From Streblospio benedicti (Eukaryota; Annelida; Polychaeta; Spionida; Spionidae), in the NCBI GenBank assembly GCA_019095985.1, contig CM032660.1, forward strand, positions 11,490,941 through 11,554,940: 64,000 bases of DNA. Reading direction: 5' to 3'. The notes beneath the pieces are model-generated. The model was not told the DNA's origin, made no database searches, and saw only the letters and a program-made list of their open reading frames with translations. Made by a program: the position numbers and the translations under genes. Each line of letters starts with the position of its first letter. Position 1 is the first letter of the stretch. Below, piece by piece: positions 34,881 to 46,400 of the stretch.

Positions 34881-36354
34881 CTTTATTATCACCAGTAGAA
34901 CTGCCAATGTGGATACCTAAATACTTGCTGTGCTTCACAAGCAGAATCACTACATTATTGATAAACATAGAAGGAACATGAATTTTAGACAAATAGTTAG
35001 GCGTAAAGCACATGTATAATACATGACGTATTTGGATTTATCACCATAAAAAACAACTATCAATTCATCAACAATATTGGCACACGTACATCAAAGTTTG
35101 TACAGTGCTGATGAGATTTCACTTGCTGTTGTCTGTCTTCTTCTAAAAGTGTGTTCCACTCGGACCGCCCCTATTCCCAATGATCTAAATCTGTCAGTCA
35201 AGCCGGAACAAGCCGTTGGCATAGCGTCATGGTGGAGCTGGCCAGCGAGAGATAACGCCGCCGCCATATTGTTTGATGACGTCAAGATCAGCACGCACGT
35301 CGGCATGCTACGACCCCACTGCATGGGATCGTCTTCCATGTCGGCGATGGTGTAGTGTCAGAGAGCTCGGCCTTGTACGTGGCTGAAGGTGATTGGCTGG
35401 CCAAACGACGCCTTCCCACAGACGATGCAGGCGACGTACACATCTTGTCTCGGCTTTATGCTGTTTGATGCGAGCTCTGCTGAAGATTCTAGCGGACGGC
35501 CTTTATGGCGTTGTTTAGCGCTGACACCACCATTTTTGCCAGCGGCGTGGGAGTGAAGTCTCCAGTGAAGTATACACTGTATATATATGAGGGTTCTGCT
35601 TGGTGAGAGTTTTGACATGCCACTTCTGGCGTATACACGTGTCCTATGGATAGGGTGTACGTGTTCACCCAGAGTAGCCATTGTGAACGTGACAGTGTGA
35701 CCAAACTGCTTACAGCAAGATGCGAAGTGTATGGAGTGTGCATCTTGAATATCTACGTACTAGTAGGTAGTGTTGATACGAATGTCTGTAGCGTTTGTGG
35801 TAAAACGCACAAATGGTGAGCAAGTATATTTAAGAAATCTATATCCTACTACTTATTTGGAAGAAGAGTCGTCTTTATCCAGTTCAATTCTCCGTCTTTC
35901 TGCAGAAAGTCCAGTTCCTTTCTATGCAAATGTTCATGATTCCACACCAGAAAAGATGGTAGCAGAGTGGTCTTTGATGAAGTAGTCACCAATCTATTGG
36001 TGGCAACTATTTCCCATATTGAGGTCAGTTCGTATGCCCCGATGATTCCCTTTACTTATTCTCATTTGTGTTTGCCAATCGTGAATTTGACTTAAATTAA
36101 TGATGGGAGGTGATGTGGCAAACACTGGCCCCCGTTTGGCAGATGGACAACAGGGTACCACGCAGTGATGAGATGCAAGCCAGGAACAGCTGAGTCCATG
36201 GAGGCGGACCTCTCTACTAGACCACAGGAAGAATGAGGACGATCCGCCAGCATTCACAGGCTTCTAACGCCCAGGAAATTAGTCTAATTGTAACTCGGTA
36301 ATTGTACCTCTAATGAAATAATTAAGAACTATGATTGTTGCGTTTGCCTTTGTT
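34881..36354. other. Unassigned stretch with a GC-rich island
   Basis: 35100-35760 is GC-richer than its surroundings and contains a perfect TGACGTCA (35277-35284, CRE-type) next to GCCGCCATATTG (35259-35270, YY1-like). This resembles a promoter, or the end of another mobile element. ORFs on both strands are short and interrupted, and none shows a domain. I assign no gene. Confidence 0.35.
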
Positions 36355-36606
36355 TATCTAAAAAAAACCCACACACACACAAAAAAAACACACACACAAA
36401 AACTAAAACAAACCAAAGCAATAGAACGAAATGAAAAGAGTAATACTTTAATATAAATTTCAACCCTGCTATGTGTAAAACTATAGAACAACATACTGTA
36501 AAACTAGAAATGTTTGCGCACAATTTAATTTGCAAATTTCGTAGGTATAGGTGCAAAAACGCAAGCTTAAATACTAGTAGTCAGCAAACATAATAGCCTA
36601 TGTAAA
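36355..36606. repeat. Repeat R, copy 2
   Basis: A CA/A-rich tract and then about 215 bases nearly identical to 25912-26133, ending TAGCCTATGTAA at 36604. After this point the sequence (AGTAGGTCCAGGGTGG) differs from copy 1, which enters the DNA transposon. Confidence 0.7.
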
Positions 36607-37187
36607 GTAGGTCCAGGGTGGACCAAAATCGAAAAATTAAATAGTCACAAAATAATTTATACATGAAAATCACAAAATTTAATAGCCACGAAATATTCTA
36701 GTTATACCGTATAATGTTAGTGACAAGTGTGCAATTTTTCAATGGCATCTAAATGCTAAACCGTATATAGAGGTCACATAATCATAATACGGAGATAGAT
36801 TTTTTCCTGAGAACAAGGGAAACAATAGGGGAAGTTTTCATCTCCATAGTTTCAAGTCAGTGGTAGATGTCATCATAATCACATCTAGCTCTGCACAAGC
36901 AAGCATTGGTATTTGATACGTTTATTACGTTTTTTTTACATTTGCATATATCTCATATTAATTTGTATCTATTTTCTACAACATTCAATATGAACTATAC
37001 AATTTCATACTATGTCTACATGGTAGAATAGTGTACAAAGTATATGACAAAATCTTCAATTAACAAGTTTTGAAAAAACACACCAAAACTCTGTAAGTAG
37101 ACATGTAACAGAACAAGCTTGTAACACACACTGAATATGGTCCACCATATACATACATTGTAATAGTCCCATATTAAAATCTATCAT

Positions 37188-38599
37188 TTATACTATTGAT
37201 TGGACGTCAAGGGGTATGTCATGCTTTGCCTTAATTTGATGAAAAGAAATCATTGGGATATCCAATGGTTCTTTTTCCTTTAGAACATATCTATGTGACG
37301 TCCCATTTTCATCACCAACACTTTTAAATTGCATTTGTGATTGTTCTTCTTTTTCATTTCCTATTTCTGATGAAACAGCATGTTGCTTTTTGCAGCATCT
37401 ACATATGATGGCCACTATTTTTTTCAAATATGTATAAGTTTTTATCAATGCACCTTTCAGTTCTTCTCTAAATTTCTTCACACACATAAACACAGGCAAA
37501 TTGAGTGCATAGCTGTAAAATGTAACACTATCTGCTACTTCTCTCAAAAAAAGTAATCGTGCCATCTCTGCATGCTCCTTGTGAGTCATCAAAGGGTGTG
37601 TATAGCTGGCACCAGAATTACATGACAAACATTTGTAAACATTCTCATGACAAGATAGATCAAAGCACGAATAAGCAACATCTTAGTTGCTGAAAGAGTA
37701 TCTGTGATTCCCTCTGTTATCACCGCATGCGTACTTTCTTTCAGCATTTTCTTCAATCTTACAAGCATAAGCGTGCAGTCAAAAAGAATGATAATAGCTG
37801 GAACTACTGATGTTATTGCCAAATGGAACAACCGAAATAGATGATTCATTAAATAGTATCCTTCAGCATCTGCTTCTTGTTTAGGAGTGTGGACGCATAA
37901 GCCAGTCTCTGACCAGCCATGTGATTGTACAATGTGACTAAATCCCATCACAGGAATGTTTATTACACCACACAACATAACTATGATTGAAATGCTTAAA
38001 TAGCAACGGCTTTTGGAGAACCATACTGTATGCTTCCTGGGAAAGAACAAGCGAAATGTACATTCGGATATCATCAATGTAAATGTCATAGCTTTGATAT
38101 GTTGAAGACCATATAAGAAATAATTGTATCCTTTACAGACTACGGCTACATTCATTCCTGAATAGTTGGCAATGTCGTCTTTCCGAATCTTACGAAGAAC
38201 AACATAGAACATATCTATGGCACAGACAAAAATGACGTAGAAAGCAGTGGACCAAGCTGATGAATTCCAGAATCCAGGCTGAGCCATGGTTAGGATCACA
38301 AGCGAATTGAAAATGAGAGTAATTGGAGCACCAATCTTGAACTCCAACTCTTGTTTTATATAATACACAAAGCCACTGTAGTGATACTCTAAAGGGGTGT
38401 ACATCATCATCATTTGTCGAGTGTGATTGTGGCCATCGTCTCCGTGGTTGTCGTCACCTTGCATGTGTACGTCACTTGCCATGTTCATATTGTGGCCTGT
38501 GTCGTTGGAGTTCATAATCATAGACATAGGCACAGGGCTGCTATTGGTTGTCATGTACATTGGTAATGCAGTGGTCGTAGTCATGTTCATGTAATCCAT
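37188..38599 (-). CDS. Orphan rhodopsin-like 7TM receptor with Met/His-rich N-terminus; one apparent frame break
   Basis: One exon, about 470 residues, ATG at 38599, stop at 37188. The N-terminal 70 residues are extremely rich in Met, His, Asn and Asp (GHNMNMASDVHMQGDDNHG, ending QMMMMYTPLEYHYSG). Seven hydrophobic segments follow: TM1 APITLIFNSLVILTM; TM2 FYVIFVCAIDMFYV, which keeps the TM2 Asp; TM3 starting CKGYNYFLYG; TM4 LSISIIVMLCGVINI; an ECL2 Cys (GLCVHTP) able to pair with the TM3 Cys; TM5 ITSVVPAIIILFDC; TM6 MLLIRALIYLVMRMF; TM7 YSYALNLPVFMCVKKFREEL. The DRY site reads ECTFR and NPxxY reads NLPVF. TM6 and TM7 lie in different frames, with the shift near 37630-37645. No intron borders are visible, so this is either a sequencing or assembly indel or a real lesion. 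The ligand is unknown; a peptide receptor is my guess. The 3' part is duplicated at 32519-33278. Confidence 0.75.
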
Positions 38600-39149
38600 G
38601 TTTGCTATTAGCAGATTAGCTATTATCTGCGATTTGGTTGTTTTAGCCTTTAGGCTCCCCCTTTTTTTTACTTAGACCCCTCTACTCTATCTATACAACA
38701 TGTACTATAGTCTTAAAGTTAGACTAGAACTGGTTGAAACGACTTGTCACTTGATTTGAGATGAATCCTTTTTACTAAATCTCTTAATCCAAACTGTAGA
38801 ATAATCTACGACTTATGTGTTTTCGTCAACGATAATGTCTTGCTCGAGATTATACTCAAATGAATCATATTTTGTACACAAAAGCCTTTGTTTGTCGACA
38901 CTAGACCACGTACATAACCATATTTTCATTGATCCATGTATTTCGCAGAAATGTATCATTGTCTACGACGTGTTGCGTACGTATACGTAATGCGTAGACT
39001 ACTTGACCTACTAACATAGATTTAGTCTCGATCAACCAGACTGACACTACTGCGTTCGAGAGACTTGTGGTTATGTTGCGTCTGTGCATGTGTGTGTACA
39101 TGACATTGGGATATCATGATCTCTCCACCTTCTAGACTTCTATGTGCCG

Positions 39150-40700
39150 TACACGTGAGCGTTAGGGATCATGGTCCGGAATTGTTCACTGTCCCCCACT
39201 GTCTGCAGTATGTTTGTGGGTGCCTCTCCGAGCCATCTATCCTTATCGACACTCTGTGATCTCGCATTGCCTTTCTCTGCTTCTCCTTCCACTGATCGCT
39301 CCAACGGAAACCAGATGTTCTAGGTTTTGTCTTCTCATGACGTGCCCGAAGAATGTTGCTTAAATTGGGTCTTCATGATGTCTCTGCTGAGTTGTCTTTT
39401 CACTCCTGCTCTTCTAAACACCTCCTCATTTGTGATCCTGTCGATGTATGTTATTTTCAGCATTCTTCCCAGGACCCACATCTCGGCTGTGTGGACGGTG
39501 GTATTGGCTCCCTTGTTGATTGTCCAAGCCTCACTGTCATATTTCAAAATGGGAATGATGTAACATTCTAGCACTCTTTTCCTTGTTTTGAATGATCTCC
39601 GGCGGCAGGCCTAGGTGAGTATCTTGGTCAAGTTTGTAAATGCTGTCTTAGACTGAGCGATTCTGATTCTTATCTGGTTCGTGGACTTCGTCATCTGCCT
39701 CGATTGTTGCAACAAAGTACAATGTACTTGAAACTTTCCACTTTCTGCAAAGTTGAGTCTTTCAGCTAGCTTCAAATTCCGCCTGGGTGTTTCAGCTCTC
39801 TTGGATATGACTATAGACATAGTCTTCTTTTGTTGAGGCAAAGTCCAACTTTCTCACTCTCTCAATTCACAATGTTGTGAAGTTGTTGCAGGCGTTCCTC
39901 TGAAGTGGCAATCAGCACAGTGTCATCAGCATATCGAAAGTTATTGATGTTTTGACCTCCAACTCCTATTCAAGGAATCCTTCAATCTTTCGCATGATGT
40001 ATTCGCTGTACAAGTAAAACAGGTCTAGTGACAAGACACATCCCTGCCTAACTCGTCTTCTTATGTTTACTGACTGACCCAGTTCATTCTAGTGCCTGAT
40101 GGCAGCCGTCTGAACCCAGTAAATGTCCTTGATAACTCTCAGGTCTTTTCCATGTACATTCAAATCTTGTAGTATCTTGATCATATTTTCACGCTTGATG
40201 GTATCAAATGCTTTCGTGTAGTCGGTGAAGCATAGGTAGAGGTCATATTGGGTCTCAATTGGTCTTTCTGACAGCATCCTTAGAATGAAGATTGCGTTTC
40301 TCATCCCTTTCCTTTGAACAAAACGAGACTGTTCTTATCTGGTGATCTTATTCCTGTTCCGCATCATAATGATCCGCAGCAACAATTTTGTCACTTGACT
40401 CGTCAGGCTGATTGTTTGATGCTGACCATTATCTGTTGTTCCTGGTTTCTTTGGCAATGCAATGAAAATAAATTGACTTGCGCAAATCTTCGGGTATATA
40501 TCCTGTATCGTTCATCTTGTTCAGGATACAATACCGGTAAGGCTACCCTATATCAAGATATTTCAAGTCATTAAGCATCTCCACGCACTGCAATGCCATC
40601 TGTTCTAGTCGCTTTTCCACTCTTCATCTTCCTCAGAGTATGCCTCACTTCTGATGGAATGATGATGGCTCCTTATCTATTGTATTGGATGGTGTAATCT
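39150..40700 (-). mobile_element. LINE C: decayed RTE-like non-LTR retrotransposon
   Basis: Minus-strand fragments in several frames: FTDYTKAFDTIKREN (RT motif A, near 40200), RRRVRQGCVLSLDLFYLYSE (motif B region, near 40030), NFRYADDTVLIATSEERLQQ (motif C, near 39930), then KTMSIVISKRAE, and SEAWTINKGA..TAEMWVLGRML plus RITNEEVFRRAG (39335-39574). This order matches the RT and C-terminus of endonuclease-reverse transcriptases of the RTE-like kind. It is frame-broken many times and clearly old. It is a different family from LINEs A/B and D. Confidence 0.78.
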
Positions 40701-40733
40701 GCCGATGATCTGTAATAAACTGCTTAAAGGGCA

Positions 40734-40788
40734 CACTCTGAGTATCAAATGTCAACAGATTGACTGTTGACATCTGATACTCAAAGTG
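40734..40788. repeat. 55-bp near-perfect hairpin
   Basis: CACTCTGAGTATCAAATGTC..AACAG pairs with CTGTTGACATCTGATACTC..AAAGTG around the 5-base loop ATTGA: 25-base arms with two mismatches. It lies just beyond the 5' side of LINE C. It could be the remnant of a small palindromic MITE. Confidence 0.7.
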
Positions 40789-40799
40789 AATGTGGACAG

Positions 40800-43406
40800 T
40801 ATAAATTTTCAAAAGCAGCCTAATAACATCACACACCAACCCCGCTATTTTGTCTTATTTGGGCTCTATAACTGAACAAGAAAAACAATAAAATCAATTG
40901 TGGCTTGCAATTCAATTTTTAGGTAGATTTGTGACATAATCAATGGACCACGGTATTATTCTGAGAAACGGAATCTCCATTATACCTGCAGCATCAATAA
41001 GTCATAGCATCGCACCGGTAAAAGAAGCCATTGCAAAAGCACCAGTAAGCAGGAAATTCTACAGAAATAGTACATGTAGTAAACCAATCTCGCTGAAACG
41101 TGTACCTGCGTGTGACATTCTTTTTACCTGCAAGAGCATTATGTATGCCAAGGTACACGGCGAAAAAAATTAAGGTCTAGTTGAACCAACAAGACTATGA
41201 AGTCTACTGTGATATTCAGCAATGTCGGTCAAAATAGCCCTATTTCGTATGTTTAAAAAAGTGCGAATTTGCAAGTTTGGAATGCATCTAATGATTTTTT
41301 TTGTCATCAACTTTGACACATTGTCTATTTGTCTCATCTTTATGTGATAAAACATTCTACAAGCATTTTAAAAAGTTGTTAAATTTACATTTCATTATTG
41401 TGATCTATAACATTATGAAAATGTGATATGTATTATAAATTTATTCATCTAATAATATTTTCATTCGTGCAACTATTTAAATTTTAGATAACTTGATTAT
41501 CACATTCCAATCATGATAACCTCCCCCTAATTCATAGTTTCAATGAACATGGTATATCTCCCAGTGATGTGTTTATTCTAATACAAATATTACTGTTAAG
41601 CGTTCAAATGAAAACGTATTTACAGATTTAGAGTATTGATATTGGTATGCAAAATGAAACTTTAATCTTGTATATATGAGACCAACTATATCTTTATACT
41701 AGTAAGCTGATGAATGCCATGTTAGACATGTGGCCCAGGGCTTCGAAGAATACTTTCACCAAACCTTTCATGGGAGTTTCACAGCTCACTGATACATGTA
41801 TACTATGATACTAACAATCATATGAGAGAGCTACACACCATACTGACTACATTGCGACATTTGATGCATCGAGCAAGGCAAAATGGTCACAAAACTCCAA
41901 TCATGAACAACCCGCAGACAATCCCGCAACAGTGCCACAACAATAGAAATATAGATGGATTTTGTCAACCCTTGTCACTTAGATCTTACAGTAGTAGTTC
42001 CAAAAAACTCCAGCAACAGTACCTTGATAGCGAAAGATGTGGGACAAAATTGAAGAATCTAATCATGTTTTGCGACAATATTTATACATGACAATACAAT
42101 GACTGTTGAAATCAATGTTAACTCTTCAGATTAGAAGTACATTTACGCGAATCTTATAGAGAACTATTAAAAAAAGACTTATTGAGAACTAGGCAAAAGA
42201 AAAGGCTTAGACATTCTTAATGGTTGATTTGCATACCAATATTAGTGACCAATGGTTGAATTTTGTTTGCTGAGAAAACTTTCAGTGATTAATTAGGGTA
42301 AAGCAAACACTATCATAAATAGATATTCTCTGACATGAGAAGTAATTTTACGCAACTGTAACATAAGAAAGCAATTATAAATTCAGTCATAAAAATGTTG
42401 CCAAACTTTCTCTTTAAAAAGAACAGTTGACTGCTGGTTTTTTGATATTGTAAAATTCATTGCCACTGTGGGGTGTCTTTCCAACAATTACCTCTATAAC
42501 TAGTCAGCAAATGCTAAGTAAAAAAACATAACCCTTGCCAGTGAACTTAAAAAGCAGTTGTCCATTATGGATAGGCGACCTATGTCATAGTCAGTCAAGT
42601 GGTCAGTTAGCCATTGAAAGTAAACAATCACCAGTGGGAAGGCCTTCGCTGGGCTAACTGGTTAAGTCTTTTGTATTCAGTGCAAGTGGTGACAGTCAAG
42701 TGATCAGTTAGCCATATCTGTGAATTACTACTAAAACACAATCAACTGGAGGTGTTGACCATTAACGCACAGTGGAAATACCAATGATGAGGGTTATGAT
42801 ATGTATTTATAATATTAAGATTGATTTTGCCACTGTTTGTTTATCTATGTTAATTGTAGTGTTTTCAAGAATAATGTTGTTTCAACAATATTTCATTTGG
42901 TTCAAATAAAGTCAATGAATAATAAGCTTCTGGTTGTATTCTGATACATGTCATTAAAAAGTTTCAACTATACAGCTTGAAAAGTAATTGATAAAATAAA
43001 TGATCTTACACACATTAATCACTGGGACAACTTTCTGGGAAGATCAAACATGGATGCGGGGACGTTTGCACTGTTGGCGGGATGAAAATAAAAATTGTTG
43101 CGGGGAAGGATTGGCCATAACAAGTGCTGGAGTGGGGCAGGTCACGGACAAAAGTGGAAACCATCGCGGGAGCAGGGCGGGAGTGGACATCACATTGAAG
43201 GACAAACCCCAATATTTCCCCGCGCTGATCCCTGTGGCAATATATGTGCGTTCCTACCCCTTAAGTGTTTGCATCGACAAGGCATAAACACCAACAACCA
43301 CTAACAACTGGGTCGTCTGCTAGTCTGCCATTTCTTTGCATACACCGCGCACACGGATTGTTGTAGCAGAGTATTTAAACATTATCAATAAACAAAACAT
43401 AGAAAC
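40800..43406. other. No gene recognised upstream of the amidase gene
   Basis: AT-rich, with ORFs lacking any domain. A G-rich patch with repeated GCGGGGA/GGCGGGA phrases (43050-43190) lies 200-350 bases before the amidase ATG and may be a promoter element or a repeat. The phrase 'gtgggaaggccttcgct' near 42637 recurs, altered, near 43873. Confidence 0.4.
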
Positions 43407-46400
43407 ATGGCAGATGAGAAGCTATTTTGCCCTAGTCCTGTCTCTGTTCCTACAGCTGAGGAATTGAAAGAAACTGCCGAACGAATGGGATTTACACTTA
43501 CGGGGGATGATGTGGAAGTTTTCCAAGGTAAATCATCTTGCTAGTTTTGTTTGGGTTGTACAAACGTAAAAGCAAATCATAGCTGTATAATAAAAAAACA
43601 ACACTGCTCCAGCAAGCAAAATTAGCATTCTTAAACCATTATAGGGCGAATATACGCGGTCGTACATATATGATGTTCTATCTTCATTTAATCCAGCAAC
43701 AGACATACTTGAAAAGAAATGCATTTCAAATAAAACACATTATGAGAAGAAAAAGATTATTGTAAAGATAAAGTTGTACATATACATTTGGATCAGTCCC
43801 ATAAAACATTGACGCATTGCTATAGTTTCTCTGGGAATCAGTCAATGGAAAATGTCAGTAGTGCATTGCACCATTGGGAAGGCCATTCGCTTAGCTCTGT
43901 TACAAGTAGAACAACAGTACATACTTTGCTGTGAGAAGGTCTTCCTGGTCACGTTTTAAGCTCGTAGGCATGTCACTGCAGTTATGGCCATGATAACGAA
44001 TGATATAGCTATAAGACTTGTCTATGCTATCACTGGCAGATCCAGGGTTAAAAAGGGGGGGGGGCTTGTAACGTATTGGACCTCATGAGTTCATGGGTTG
44101 TGTAGAGTAAAGGCCAAACCCCAATGAAAATATCAAAATAAAATATTTTGAGGGAAAATGGGCACCCCCCCACACGCACCCACATACACATACCACCACC
44201 AACACCACACCAACGGGAACTGCCTAGGTGCCTTATGGATAGGCGTATCTAACTCGCGTGCATGCTGTTAGCTACTGTGCTACACTCGCTCTATCTCGTC
44301 ACTAGCGGTGATGAAGTCCTTTGCACGTAACTACGCGGTCACGGACAGGCTGGTAGCTCCGCCCGGGCCTGGCGCCGTCACTTCACCACGCCTGCCAGGC
44401 CGCGCGCCAGACCCCGCCGAGAACACGTACAACCAGTGGGCGTGGCGGACTGACATCGCTGGCGCCGACACCGTACGTACATTCCACGTACACCACATGG
44501 TACGGAGTGGGCATGGCCTCGGCCAGTCAAGGCTTTACCTATGGTACTTTCATCTTAACATATTGAATGTGGATGTCACTCACATAGGTAACAAACGTAA
44601 CTATTTCACTAAACCCATATGTATATAATTATTATTCAAATATCATAATACAACGTCTATTTTGACCCTGTAAACATGCAATAAACTGGTATTATACAGC
44701 GGACAGTGACGTCCCATGTGGGCTAGAGGTCCTTCTCTTTTTAATATTATATTGTTGGTACTCACTTTAAATAAACTTTTGAATCAAGGACTATTAAAAC
44801 ATCTAAATCTTCTCCTTTTCATTTTGTAAAACCACAACGAGCGTGTATACTCGATAGAAAGTGTTTGTTTAATAAGCGGCATGTACCTGAAGACCAGAAC
44901 ACTACTTTAAGGTATTTGTATTTATATGTAAACAAAAGTGCTGTAATAGTCATAACTTTTTTTCTGTACGTTGACACCGTAAGCAGAGGTAATATATCCA
45001 CCCACACATGCATGCGTGCATCATACAGTGCCAGACATTCTCTGCAAGCACCACGGGATCTTTCCTCCCACCCCTCAACTCTTAGGGCCTGCTGGCGGGC
45101 AAGCGCGTGGTGGTGAAGGACTCGATCCTGCTCGCCGGCGTGCCCATGAGGATGGGGTCGCACGTGCTGGCGGACGGCGGCGGCTACATCCCGGACGAAG
45201 ACGCCACCATCGTGGCCAGGGTACTGCAGGCAGGTCAGTTGGCGTTATGAAGGTGTGAGTGTTCAAATGATGAATATGCACATTTTTCTTTTTACAAATC
45301 CACTATTTTAATACCTTGCTTTGATTGGGTGCAGCCAACAGTAGGTTTGTAGATTTTGATAGTGGTATTCATAATATTGGCACTGTAAACTGGGAATGCA
45401 TGGGCTGATATTTTCGAGTGCGAGTTATTTTTCATGCGTATTGTTAGTTTTTAAAGGAATATTGTTTGTGTTGAAGTTTGAATTAGAAAAAATAATCTGC
45501 TGAAAACAGAATTAGTTTTATAGCATACGTCATTCCCACTAGAAACCAATTTCAATTGCATATTAAATAAAACCACCACGATTCTGTTGTCGTCCTTGGG
45601 GGTGACTTTAACCTACTTGGTTGGGACTGGGAAAAAGTAACTATTCTACCTGGGACGCCTCACATAAAAAACATGAGAAATTTGGTGAAATACTTGATGA
45701 TTTCAGCTAAACTCAATTAGTTGATGCTCCAACAAGAGGTGAGAACACATTAGACCTTATTATTACTAACTACCCTTCAAAGCTTAATAGAATAAAAACA
45801 TTACCAAAGATCGCAGACCATGATGTGGTTTATGCCGAGATAGACAATTCTCCTAAAAAGTGCAAACAAGTAAAACGAAGATCCCACTATACAACAAAGC
45901 AAACTGGGCCAATATGAAAGATGATATGGCTGCCGCTCAAGCAGAGATAAGAGACATGTATGAAAATGATTTTCCAATAGAGGAGTTGTGGTCAAAGTTT
46001 CTATCAAGTATTGAAGAGTCCATTGTTAAAAATGTCCCTCATCGCCAATCCAAATCCAGAGACAGTCTCCCATGGTTAGGTGCTGAACTGCGTCAGCTAA
46101 TTAAGAAACGTGATAGAATGCACCATCAATTAAAAAGTCTGCAGACTCAAAACTCAGAGCAAAATACAAAGAACTAAAGAAAATAGTACAAAGAGAACTT
46201 CGACGAGCCCATTGGAAGCACATTGAAACGATCATCACTCCAACTGCAGAAACCGAGCATCGTCCTGGTACCCTGAAACGATTCTGGTCTTATATCAAAC
46301 ACAAACGAGCAGATAACAATGAAATAGCACCATTGAAAGAAAATGGGGTATTACATGCCAATGATAAAGACAAAAGCTAATATTTTGAACAGACAATTTG

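Noticed and set aside
35091-35743. Several 80-107 codon ORFs on both strands, including a CIVCGK zinc-finger-like phrase
   Set aside because: The frames are mutually overlapping and interrupted, and GC-rich sequence lengthens chance ORFs. No domain continues across them.
41822-42091. 89-codon plus-strand ORF before the amidase gene
   Set aside because: No domain, AT-rich codon use unlike the neighbouring real exons, and no phase-compatible splice to the amidase first exon.
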